Source: Adenophora triphylla var. japonica (Eukaryota > Streptophyta > Magnoliopsida > Asterales > Campanulaceae). Taken from it: a stretch of DNA of 64,000 nucleotides. The stretch's first letter is position 1, and each line of letters begins with the position of its first letter. The notes beneath the pieces are model-generated. The model searched no databases, was not told where the DNA came from, and worked only from the letters and a program-made list of their open reading frames with translations. Of the stretch, positions 46,493 to 55,796 are shown piece by piece. The position numbers were made by a program, and so were the translations under genes. The DNA lies in assembly GCA_022495995.1 (NCBI GenBank), contig JAFEMH010003609.1, positions 62,001 through 126,000 of the forward strand. Reading direction: 5' to 3'.

Positions 46493-46676
46493 TTTGTTAG
46501 GATACCCACCATAGGAGTATCCTAACAAGTGACCCATTATTTTTGGACAAAAATGTTCCTCATTTCTCAAAGCAATCATATGTATAATGGGGGCAAAATT
46601 GTAATCATCAAAAAGAGATATATACTAACTCTCTCTTATTTAATACTAACTCTCTCTTTCTCTTATTTAATACTAA

Positions 46677-46709
<33 letters not shown>

Positions 46710-46840
46710 AATACTAACTCTCCTCTCTCTCTCTCTCTTTGATGATTACAATTTTACTCCCATCATACATATGATTGCTTTGAGAAATGAGGGACATTTT
46801 TGTCCTAAAAATAATGTGTCACTTGTTAGGATACTCCTAT

Positions 46841-46842
<2 letters not shown>
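46489..46842. mobile_element. Long-hairpin element flanked by (TA)n (Micron-like MITE candidate)
   Basis: The left arm 46509-46609 and right arm 46741-46842 are almost perfect reverse complements of about 101 bp (CCATAGGAGTATCCTAACAA ... TTGTTAGGATACTCCTATGG). The loop 46610-46740 is a tandem array of TCTCTTATTTAATACTAAC units plus (CT)n. Both ends abut TA microsatellites. Known rice Micron elements insert in (TA)n; membership in that class is inference from layout only. Confidence 0.65.

Positions 46843-46932
<90 letters not shown>
46843..46932. repeat. (TA)45 microsatellite
   Basis: Pure TA run directly right of the hairpin element. It is followed by T-rich sequence and a G run at about 46968. 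Confidence 0.95.
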
Positions 46933-46936
<4 letters not shown>

Positions 46937-47110
46937 ATTTTATTTTTTATATATATATTTTTTTTTTGGGGGGGGGGGTGTGTAAGGAGTATTATATTCG
47001 TAAGGATTACCATGTTAATTTGTCCCTCAATTCTACCAGAAGATTGTTTCTACTTTCCAAAGTTATCCCCTTGTTACTTTAGACTGATAATTGGAGAAGC
47101 TATTATTATC

Positions 47111-47268
47111 ATGCTAAAATCTTGCAAAAAACTAGTTTTTTCGTAACCTAAGAAAAAAACTAGTTTTAAAGCACTAAGACTAACTAATAAGAGTGATGAA
47201 CTTTTCTGAAAACTAGTTTTTTATAACATTTTGAAAAAAACTAGTTTTTTCACAAAAGTTACTCTATT
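47111..47268. repeat. Inverted second copy of the AAAAACTAGTTTTT repeat
   Basis: Reverse complement of 35507-35677 over nearly its full length, sharing AAATCTTGCAAAAAACTAG and TTTTAAAGCACTAAGAC. It lacks the partial internal duplication of the first copy. Confidence 0.75.
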
Positions 47269-47276
47269 ATCATATA

Positions 47277-47726
<450 letters not shown>

Positions 47727-48002
47727 CTCCCTCCGTCCCATGATAATATATAAACTTTCCTTTTTGGGCGTCCCACAATAATATATACACTACTTTCTAA
47801 AATGGAAAGGAATCTTTACTATTCCTTCCACTCATTCTCTCTCCTACATTATTTTAATACTCACATCACCATTATAATTTACTATTCTCTCCACTCATTC
47901 TCTCTCCTATTTTATTTTCACACTCACAACACTTTCAATATAATACTTCCTCCTTAATTCCCGTGAAAAACTAAAAGTCTATAAAATGTTGGGACGGAGG
48001 GA

Positions 48003-48003
<1 letters not shown>
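47727..48003. mobile_element. Stowaway MITE (second of a pair)
   Basis: The ends CTCCCTCCGTCCCA and GTTGGGACGGAGGGAG are inverted, and (TA)n lies on both sides. 277 bp. It shares interior CT-rich blocks with the element at 47277-47553 in opposite orientation. Confidence 0.85.

Positions 48004-48071
<68 letters not shown>
48004..48071. repeat. (TA)34 microsatellite
   Basis: Pure TA run directly after the second Stowaway element. Confidence 0.95.
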
Positions 48072-48074
<3 letters not shown>

Positions 48075-49033
48075 GGAAATTGTTTCAGTTGTTGCTCGCA
48101 ATTGTGGACTTTCTTTGAGGGGAATGATGGAGTGTCTATTTTCCTTCGGACTTCCATCTTGTTACATACTTGCATGTTCATTTACTTGGTTACTTTCATG
48201 AGCTTGTTAAGTTTATGGGTATGAAAAATCTCCAACTTGGTTTATTTGTTATTTCAGTGTTCTTCACAATGGATCTGCAGAAATGATGTAAGCTAAAGCT
48301 GTTCATATCTGGTGTGTCTCTCCATTCTTCAACTTTACGGCAAGGTTCGTCACTGTGTACATATCTTCACAACGGAACTCGTAAAAGGACCGGTCAAACG
48401 GAAACTTGATGGATTATATATAGTCTTGTAAAAATGTTGTTCATAGTACATTCCCACAATCAATTATTGGATCGAAAATTGACCGATTTATTTACAGTAA
48501 TTTTGTGAAAAAAAACACAAGTTGTGCATGTTAAAGTTGCTTGTGGATATGGATTGCACAATAGTCTGGTATCCAATGGCTGAAATTACGTCGTTTAAAT
48601 GAACATACTATAATGTTTATGAAGTAGCGGTCCATAATTCGCCACGTCAGTTCACTTTTGTGCTCGATAATAGACGTGATAATTGTGAGTTTAGTAAGAT
48701 CCACAATTTACGAAATCAATCTTTTAAGATTGATTACTACAAAGTAATATATTATCATGGAAAATCAACTAGGATTTAGGATCAGAAAGGTCAAAAGTAG
48801 AAATTTTCCATAAAAACAATCCTAATAAATACAGTGGCCATTCCAATCCAATAATGGAAGCTTTCCTTTCCAGATATTGATCTAACTGTTCCATTTAAAC
48901 ATTAAATAAACAAAATCCCCTTATCTATAAGACAGACAGACAGAGAGACTACCCTACTCTTTTCCATATCCAAATCTACATGCCATAATCTTTGCTTACT
49001 CTACAACCGAGAGAGAGAGAGAGAGAGAGAGAG
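48072..49033. other. Intergenic DNA and PLAT gene promoter region
   Basis: No gene seen. The last 60 bp include a (GA)n run (49011-49033) directly before the start codon, probably in the 5' UTR. ACAGACAGACAGAGAG at 48932 is a short microsatellite. No TATA box was called with confidence; TTATCTATAAGA near 48921 is possible. Confidence 0.4.
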
Positions 49034-50845
49034 ATGGTAACTGGCAGGTGCTTCTTTCTGGTTCTTCTTGTTGCGGTTTTTCGGTCCGCGGCAGCCATAG
49101 ATTATGTATGTGCTTTCTGAATCATTATCTTGAATTTTTTTTTATAACTATTTTTAGATAGAATGTCATTTAGGTTGTATCAATTGATCTATAAACAGGC
49201 TATCAGTATACTGTAATCATCGATTCTCAGATCTATATACTTAAAAACATGGATCCATGAAGGTTAGATCTGCCTGCATTCATTCACTATAATCAATAGA
49301 ATCATTTTCTTGATCCAAATTCTAGTTTGATGCTAATCCCATGTTTGACCGCTGCCGAAGCCGCGCGTAATAAATATATAGTGGTCAATCGACCCATATT
49401 TTTACCACCTTCATATTAAAAAATATATTTTTTTACCATTAAAAATGATAACTTTATCATTTTTTAACCCTTTAATTTAGAAAAAAAATATATCAATATA
49501 TCATAATTTTAATTCCCTTCTACAAAATTCCTAACTTTGCTACTGGGTTTGACTGTTTTATATGTGGCAATGATTTATTTTATGAAATTGGTGGTATATG
49601 AGCAGTAAATGTAATTGTCTCGTATCAATTGTATAAGAAATAGAAAAACATGCAAGACATACTTTCTCTATGTAAATACACCCCACCCATACAACTTCTA
49701 TACATATAACCTAGGCCATCTATGCAATGCTCCTAATGGCACCCCAAAGACCTATCAATGTTTTTTACTCTCCTTGTTAATTTTACAAATTCTCTCGAAC
49801 TAATTTCCCTATTACGATGCATGTTTATGGCTATCACTTTGATTTAAATGGGATACAAAACAAAGTCTTATAAGAAAACTACTTACTCCCCAGGAAAGGA
49901 ATTCGGTGCAAATAAAGAAATTTAAATCTGTCGCCAACACGGTACTACTTGTATTTCACCACAATCGTGCTAACAACAAAACTCGAATTTTTGTTTTTCT
50001 GATGCACGATCATGCGAGATACAACGCGCGTTCTTACCGATCAAAAATCACTGCTATTGCATTTTTTTCTCTTTTCTTAGCCTAATAGATTCCTAGTTTG
50101 TCTACCATCCCAACAACTTAATTTTTCTTACCATCCAACAAATTGTTTGGATGGGAATAAATAGAGTGGTTAAGCTGAGCGATGGTTTCAGGATTTTGGA
50201 TTTTTTTTAACGGGTCAAAGATTATTTTTAATATAAAAAATTAATATGTTTAAATGGGAGTAAAATTATAATTTAATGATTAATAGCATTTTCTTTATAA
50301 AATTGATTAGTACTAAATTGGTAATTTTATTTTAGCCAATGCTAATTTTTTTTTCTCTCACGCAGAATGAGTGCGTTTACACACTGTACGTGAAAACCGG
50401 GTCAATCATAAAAGCCGGAACCGACTCCACTATCACCGTCACATTCGCCGACTCCCACGGCAAATCCATCTACGTCCCGGACCTTAAAAAATGGGGCCTG
50501 ATGGGCCCAAAGCACAACTACTACGAACGTGACAACACCGACATTTTCACGGGCCGAGGCCCATGTATTGGTGCACCAATCTGCTACCTAAACTTAACCT
50601 CTAATGGGCTGGGTGACCACCATGGTTGGTTCTGTGATTCTGTGAAGATTACTTCAACTGGGCCTCATAAGGGCTGTAAACAGTCCATATTTTATGTGGA
50701 ACAGTGGCTGGCTAGTGATGCTCCTCCTTATGAACTTAGTGCTGTGATTGATGGTTGTAATATGGTAAATGGGCTGGCTAAGGAAGGAGGAGGTGAACTT
50801 GGGCCTTTTGTGGTCCGGAAGCCCATTGGGTCGGCTTCGGAATAA
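49034..50845 (+). CDS. Secreted PLAT-domain (PLAT1-like) stress protein, 2 exons
   Basis: Plant proteins with a lone PLAT/LH2 beta-sandwich domain act in abiotic and biotic stress tolerance and localise to the secretory pathway; the ligand is not settled. Exon 1 is 49034-49105 (24 residues, MVTGRCFFLVLLVAVFRSAA), which looks like a signal peptide with cleavage near residue 21. Exon 2 is 50366-50845. The intron is GT-AG (TAT-GTATGT and CACGCAG-AATGAG) and phase 0. The domain shows ECVYTLYVKTGSIIKAGTDS, LKKWGLMGPKHNYYERDNTD, DIFTGRGPCIGAPICYLNL, GDHHGWFCDSV and EQWLASDAPPYELSAV. Cysteines are spaced as in the family. The total is 183 residues, close to the roughly 180 of homologues. No defects seen. 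Confidence 0.93.
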
Positions 50846-51793
50846 TAAAGTTGCAATGCTGATAGTGTGTGTGTGTGTGTTCCAGTGTGTGAGAATTAAG
50901 AATTTTAATTCTCTTTGAGATTGATGTGTTCTTAGATTTGGTTTATATTTGATTGATTTTGTTTAAGTTCCTTTTAATGAGAGCAACAAAGAGTAAAGTG
51001 GACTCTATAGAGCATGAATACTCTGATTAGCAAAATTACCGGGGAGAGGTATCAGACAAATATTTTCGATAGACAGATGAGAAAACTCAATTTCAAGTAG
51101 CGGGGTTATCATTAATAACGAAACTCTACAAAAATATCGATCAAAACATTGGCCTTCGACTAACTAGATAGGAAAGAAAAAGAGTATGAATCATATCACC
51201 GCACCAAATAAGAGTACTAGAAACACAAATAAGAGTATCTAATTTTGATTGATCTCATACATTCGATATCACGCCATTAAAAATCAGTTTCAAATATATT
51301 TCAAATTCAACATTTGCATAACTCAACTCATCACCCGACATGATTGTATGATTCTTTCTTTCGGCCACCCTAATAATGCCCCAGTGGGATATAGCCTTGC
51401 AGCTAAGTAAACGCCACCTCATACCTCAACGCTTGGACCAAACCCATTGTGTTGATAATTATGCGAGAAAATACGTCTCAATTATTTTTAACGTAGTAAC
51501 ATGGCTTAAGAGTATGTCAATCGATGCAATTTTAATGAAAAAAATGCAAACTTTATTCACTATTTCATCTATATAGGTGAGAGACGGAGATGATGAATAA
51601 TGTTTCATATATTTCTTTGTTTCTTTATCAAGGAAATTAGCGTTTGAATCTTTAATTTATCTATTCTCCTCGATAGATTAGTTGTCCACTTCAATATAAA
51701 TATTAAAAATAAAAAATAAAATTGAAAGAGTAAGGTCCTTTTTTGACAAAAGAATGTGAACTTTCCAATAATTACAATAATACAAAATGAGAA
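50846..51793. other. PLAT gene 3' flank and AT-rich intergenic DNA
   Basis: A (GT)n run (50866-50881) follows the stop and probably lies in the 3' UTR. No further gene, RNA or repeat was recognised up to the Helitron-like start at 51794. Confidence 0.4.
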
Positions 51794-52039
51794 TCTATAT
51801 ATATATAAAAGCAAGAAAGTCTATCTTTCCCGCTCAGAAATGTCAACATCAAGGGCAATATTGTCTTCTAACAATTAACACATTATAAAAAAGAGGTAGA
51901 GAATGAGGGATATCTCAATTCCCACATCGATAGAAAAAGAAAGTGAAATGGTCTTGCCTTGATATATAATGAGGCATTGGCCAAGGTTAACATAATCATT
52001 CGGTAGTGGCATTGCTAGAATCCGGCCTTGGCCAGTGAC

Positions 52040-52280
52040 TATCTTGGATTTTTTTTTGACCGGTTACATTAGGTTCTAGATGTCTTTTTTCCAATTCTGC
52101 TGAAAGAACAGTTACAAATTCAAACTCACATACACATAGGAAAAAAAAAAAAAGACGTTGGTCAGCAAAATGAAAAATGGTATACATTCATGTATGAAAA
52201 ATGGTATACATTAGTTGACCGGTTACATTAGTTGACCGATTACATTAGTATTTTTTTTGACCGGTTACATTAGTTGACCG
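52040..52280. repeat. GACCGGTTACATTAG repeats
   Basis: GACCGGTTACATTAG or GACCGATTACATTAG occurs about five times, mixed with T runs, at the left edge of the ACCGGT-rich part of the Helitron-like element. Confidence 0.7.
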
Positions 52281-52775
52281 ATTAACTTTATTGGTGGACT
52301 TTCTTTGGTGACCTTTCTTGGTGAACTTTACGAGTGAACTTGGCCGTAGAAGGTCACCGATAAAGACCACCTTGATAAAGTCCTTCACCGGTAAAGTTCA
52401 CGATAAAGTCCTTCAGGTTTCTTCGTCGTTGGCCATGAAGCGTAGGAAAAAAGAAATAAAGAAAAAAAATATGTGCGGGAAGCGTATCTAGAGCGTTACC
52501 CGCTACGATACCATGAAGGACTTTCTTTGGTGAACTTTACCGGTGAAGGACTTTACTGGTGGCCTTTAATGGTGGACTTTACAAGACCACCGGTAAAGCC
52601 CACCAGTAAAGACCACCGGTAAAAGCCACCGGTAAAGTCCACCGGTAAAGGCCACCGGTAAAGTCCGCCTAAAGGCCAGGTAAAGTCCACCGTAAAGCCC
52701 ACCGGTAAAGGCCGGTGAAGGTCACGTAAAGTCCAGGTAAGGTCACCGGTAAAGTCCACCGGTAAAGTTCAACCA
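52281..52775. repeat. ACCGGT minisatellite with units in both orientations
   Basis: Units of about 12-15 bp, CCACCGGTAAAGTC and its reverse form GACTTTACCGGTGG, are packed at 52290-52400 and 52505-52775. The left block mostly uses the reverse form and the right block the forward form, so the region can fold into a long hairpin. The unit core CACCGGTG is itself palindromic. Short frames across it are repeat artefacts. Confidence 0.8.
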
Positions 52776-53195
52776 ATATATAATCTACTCGGAAATTTTG
52801 AAAAATCCAACCTGTATTGATTGACAATAGGCTCCTAACCTAAGCTTTCTGACTATGAATACTCGAAATGAAAAATCCAAAAAGTTGATTTTGAATAAAT
52901 TAAAGCCTTTTGTAACAGGAAATGTAAGATGATAAAGTTCTTGAACATACTAAAACAAAAAAATACAGCCAAAGAACAAGTGAGCAATAGAAAAAACCAC
53001 TTTGGTCCTCAATCATTAATCACCACACCTGGAGAGATAGAGGGAGAAAAAAATAAAAGGGGGCGGGGGTCAGAGTGAGAAAGACACGATTTTTATAAGT
53101 CACTTGGCACACTCGCCGGCGGATAACCGATGGCCACCGATGAAGACGGAGGAGAACCACCTCATCTTTTGGTGTACTGAAACAAACACAAAGCA

Positions 53196-53360
53196 AGCTG
53201 TCGGTAGCAATCGGTCGGCAGGCGTCGGTCACAACCGTCGGTCACAACCGCCGGTCACAACCGCCGGTTACGATTGATCGGTCACGATTTAACCGTGGTG
53301 ACCGATTTTTTACCCTTTTTGACCGGTTTGTAACCGGCGGTTAGTCGGTCCGGTTTTCGA
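53196..53360. repeat. GGTCACAACCGCC repeat cluster
   Basis: CGGTCACAACCG(C/T)C occurs three to four times in tandem (53210-53270), followed by ACCGGTTTGTAACCGGCGG variants. It belongs to the same ACCGG-rich theme as 52281-52775 but with a different unit. Confidence 0.7.
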
Positions 53361-53418
53361 AGTGGCCACACTGTATATGCCATTTTCATTTTGAAAATTG
53401 AATGAGCTGGTGGGTTTT

Positions 53419-53586
53419 TTGGGCGGCGAGGACAGAGGAAGGGCAAGAACCGAAGCTGCCGTTGTTGATGCGGGCGACGGTGGGATCGTGGTGGGAGAAT
53501 TCGGTGGCGATGTCGGGGAAGGGGAGTTTGGGTTTTTTGAACGGTGGGGGGTGGCCGTTGTTGTGGTGGTCGTCGGTGGCGGCCAT
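53419..53586 (-). pseudogene. Captured fragment: N-terminus of a cysteine-desulfhydrase-like PLP enzyme
   Basis: The minus-strand frame from ATG 53586 encodes MAATDDHHNNGHPPPFKKPK, then DIATEFSHHDPTVARINNGS and FGSCPSSVLAAQ. The second half matches the conserved start of the plant L-cysteine desulfhydrase / class-V aminotransferase-like family (EF.HH...VARINNGSFG). Similarity stops at residue 56. A CT-rich 5' leader (53600-53640) precedes it. Nothing resembling the PLP-lysine core or the rest of the protein was found in the window. It is best read as a 5' gene fragment carried inside the Helitron-like segment. It could still be expressed as a short peptide, but nothing supports that. Confidence 0.65.
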
Positions 53587-54409
53587 CGACGGAGGTCGGA
53601 GGAGAAATTGTAGGGTTTGATTGAGAGAGAGAGAGAGAGAGGAATTTTGATTAAGAAATGGAAATGAAAACTGTTATAGAAAAAGAAAAGGAAAAAGAAA
53701 GGAGAGTGGTGGTGGTGGAAGACAGGAAATTAGCAATAGAAAGTGGGAGTTTTTTTTTAATTTTATTTTTGGAATGGGATTTGGAATTGGGCCGGAGATA
53801 TTTATTTCAAAGTTGTGTTTGAAGATTGGGTTGGGTTAGTTTATTTGATCTAAATGAGACAAGGGAAAATACAAACTGACCCATGGATTTTTTTTTTTTC
53901 CTGACAGAGTTTACTTTCTGTACATGAACTTATCTATTTCTTTATTCAATTCTTGGCTAAACTACACACATTTTAGATAGTGCTTGACCTACCACACAAA
54001 TATGGATCCAGGAGTATTAGATAACTAAGTAAAAATTTGTGTCCGAGGACATTTAAATTAAAAAAAAAAGTGAAAAAAAAAATTAAGTGGGAAAAATGGG
54101 AAAGGGACAACAAAAAGTGGGGGTAAAATGGAAAAAAAAACCCACTTGAAACTATTCATACTATTCACAACCCCCTTCCATTTATACTATAGATAAAAGA
54201 TACTGATTTTTCATACATGATTTTTCATATTGTTTTGATAAGATTTCAAGAAGTCCTATTCATCTATATAAATAAGACATAATTGTTGAGAGAAAACACG
54301 GCTTTACTTATTTTTCATCGGGGCATCGACCAAAAAGTCATTTGCCCAAATGAAATTGATCAAAAATTATTCGTCGCAAACTTTAACAACTAAAACAATC
54401 ATGATATCG

Positions 54410-54424
54410 CCGTGCATCGCACGG
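54410..54424 (+). other. Helitron 3' subterminal hairpin
   Basis: CCGTGCATCGCACGG folds as a short stem, the sequence usual just inside plant Helitron 3' ends. A second copy is at 55521-55537. Confidence 0.7.
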
Positions 54425-54435
54425 GTGTACTGCTA

Positions 54436-55550
54436 TCTCTATATACTCCCTCCGTCCCACCAACATTGATACCAAATTTTTGGGCACGGGGATTATGGAA
54501 AAGTAAGTGAGAGAAAAAGTGAAAGAAAATGTTGTGAGTATGAAGAATTAAATAGGAGAGAGAATGAGTGGGAGAAATAGTTATGAGAGAGAATGTTGTG
54601 AGTGTAAAAGTGAAATAGGAGAGAGAATGAGTGGGGTAAATAGTGAAGATTCCTTTGCTATTTTGGGCAGTATCAGTTTTGGTGGGACGGATCAAAAAGG
54701 AAATAAGTATCAGTTTTGGTGGGACGGAGGGAGTATATAAAAGGAGGATAGTCTGGTATGAGTTGTAAATTTCATCAACTCTGAGGGCAATTTCGGAACA
54801 AATTCAGACAGCTCATCACAAAGGATAATTTCCATTTTCCTTATTTCTTTAATAGTACTTAATATCGAGAAAATTATATTAAGCATTCATTTTTTTGGAA
54901 TTAAAAATTTTAAATACAAACATTGGAAGTTGAAAGGTGGGAGGGTATATTTTGAAACTATTAAGGGCGAAATTTGGGCTTTATCATTGAAAGTTATTTT
55001 CATGAATATTATTCGGATAATAGTTAAGTGAAGGGTTGAAATGTGGAAGGAATGTAATTTTCTAAAATGATTGTTTCCTGTAAAAAGAAAAACAAAAATT
55101 TTAATGGTTATTTAATGGTGTAAGCTAGAGAGATTTGTCATTAATTATATAGAAAAAATTGGAAGGAGATATGGTCAATTTTGGAGGAATGAACTGATTT
55201 TAGGGATTGATGGTGATAGGAAAGTTTTCTAAAATAATTTAAAAATGATAAGATAAATGAAAGAGATGTAGGATAATTTGGGTGAATGGGTTTTCTTTTA
55301 AAGTTGAGAAATATGGAGATAAGTTTGTAGTTTTTTTTTTTTTTTTTTTTTTTTGTTCTTTGATCTCCATGTTTTTTTCATGTTGCTCAAATAGCTTGAC
55401 GCGTATATTTAAAAAAAATTACATTTTAAAAAAGATATTTTTGTTTCTCAAAAAAAATAAAAATAAATTCGCTTTTTTAATGTACTATTTTAATTTCCGC
55501 CGTTTGAATATATGTAATACCCCGTGCATCGCACGGGAGTAACACTACTA
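54436..55550 (+). mobile_element. Second Helitron-like segment, head-to-tail with the first
   Basis: TCTCTATATA at 54436 resumes after a Stowaway insertion as TATAAAAGGAGGATAG (54734 on), a Helitron-type 5' end. The hairpin CCCGTGCATCGCACGGG lies at 55521-55537 near the 3' end. Less the MITE it is about 0.8 kb and AT-rich, with no gene. The T-run at 55331-55354 is a simple repeat. The exact 3' terminus is not certain. Confidence 0.5.
54446..54733. mobile_element. Stowaway MITE in the second Helitron-like segment
   Basis: The ends CTCCCTCCGTCCCACCAA and TTTTGGTGGGACGGAGGGAG are inverted, flanked by TATA. 288 bp. Confidence 0.88.
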
Positions 55551-55796
55551 AATCTAAAAGAGCGTGGTGAATTTCTTCTAAAAAACTTCAAAAAGTAAAG
55601 AATACACCAATTGAATAATACTGAAACCGGAGTCATCGGAAGCGTGAACCGGATTTACCGGTTTGACAGATGATTGCAAACCGGCAACCGTGGGCATGTC
55701 AGTCTATCTCTATCTACCAATATACGAATATTAAACGGAACGGAACGCGCCAATTATCCTAAACAGAAGCTCTTTCTCGAAGGTTGAAGAAATTCA
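55551..55796 (+). promoter_or_regulatory. SF1 5' flank / probable 5' UTR
   Basis: 246 bp between the second Helitron-like segment and the SF1 start codon. No TATA box was seen. CCGG-rich words (ACCGGATTTACCGGTTTG near 55650) recall the ACCGGT theme of the upstream repeats. Confidence 0.35.

Larger units (their letters stand above)
51794..54435 (+). mobile_element. Non-autonomous Helitron-like element carrying a gene fragment and minisatellites
   Basis: The 5' end TCTATATATATATAAAAGCA after an A is the common plant Helitron start. Near the 3' side, CCGTGCATCGCACGG (54410-54424) is the typical subterminal hairpin, followed after 11 bases by a sequence that is not a clean CTRR terminus. No Rep/helicase gene is present. 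The interior holds ACCGGT minisatellites and a fragment of a PLP-enzyme gene. Boundaries are approximate. Confidence 0.6.

Noticed and set aside
52553..52759. Minus-strand frame rich in DLHRPLPVGFT repeats
   Set aside because: Repeat artefact of the ACCGGT minisatellite.
53398..53620. Plus-strand Gly/Val-rich frames
   Set aside because: They are the complement of the captured gene fragment, which has clear homology on the minus strand.
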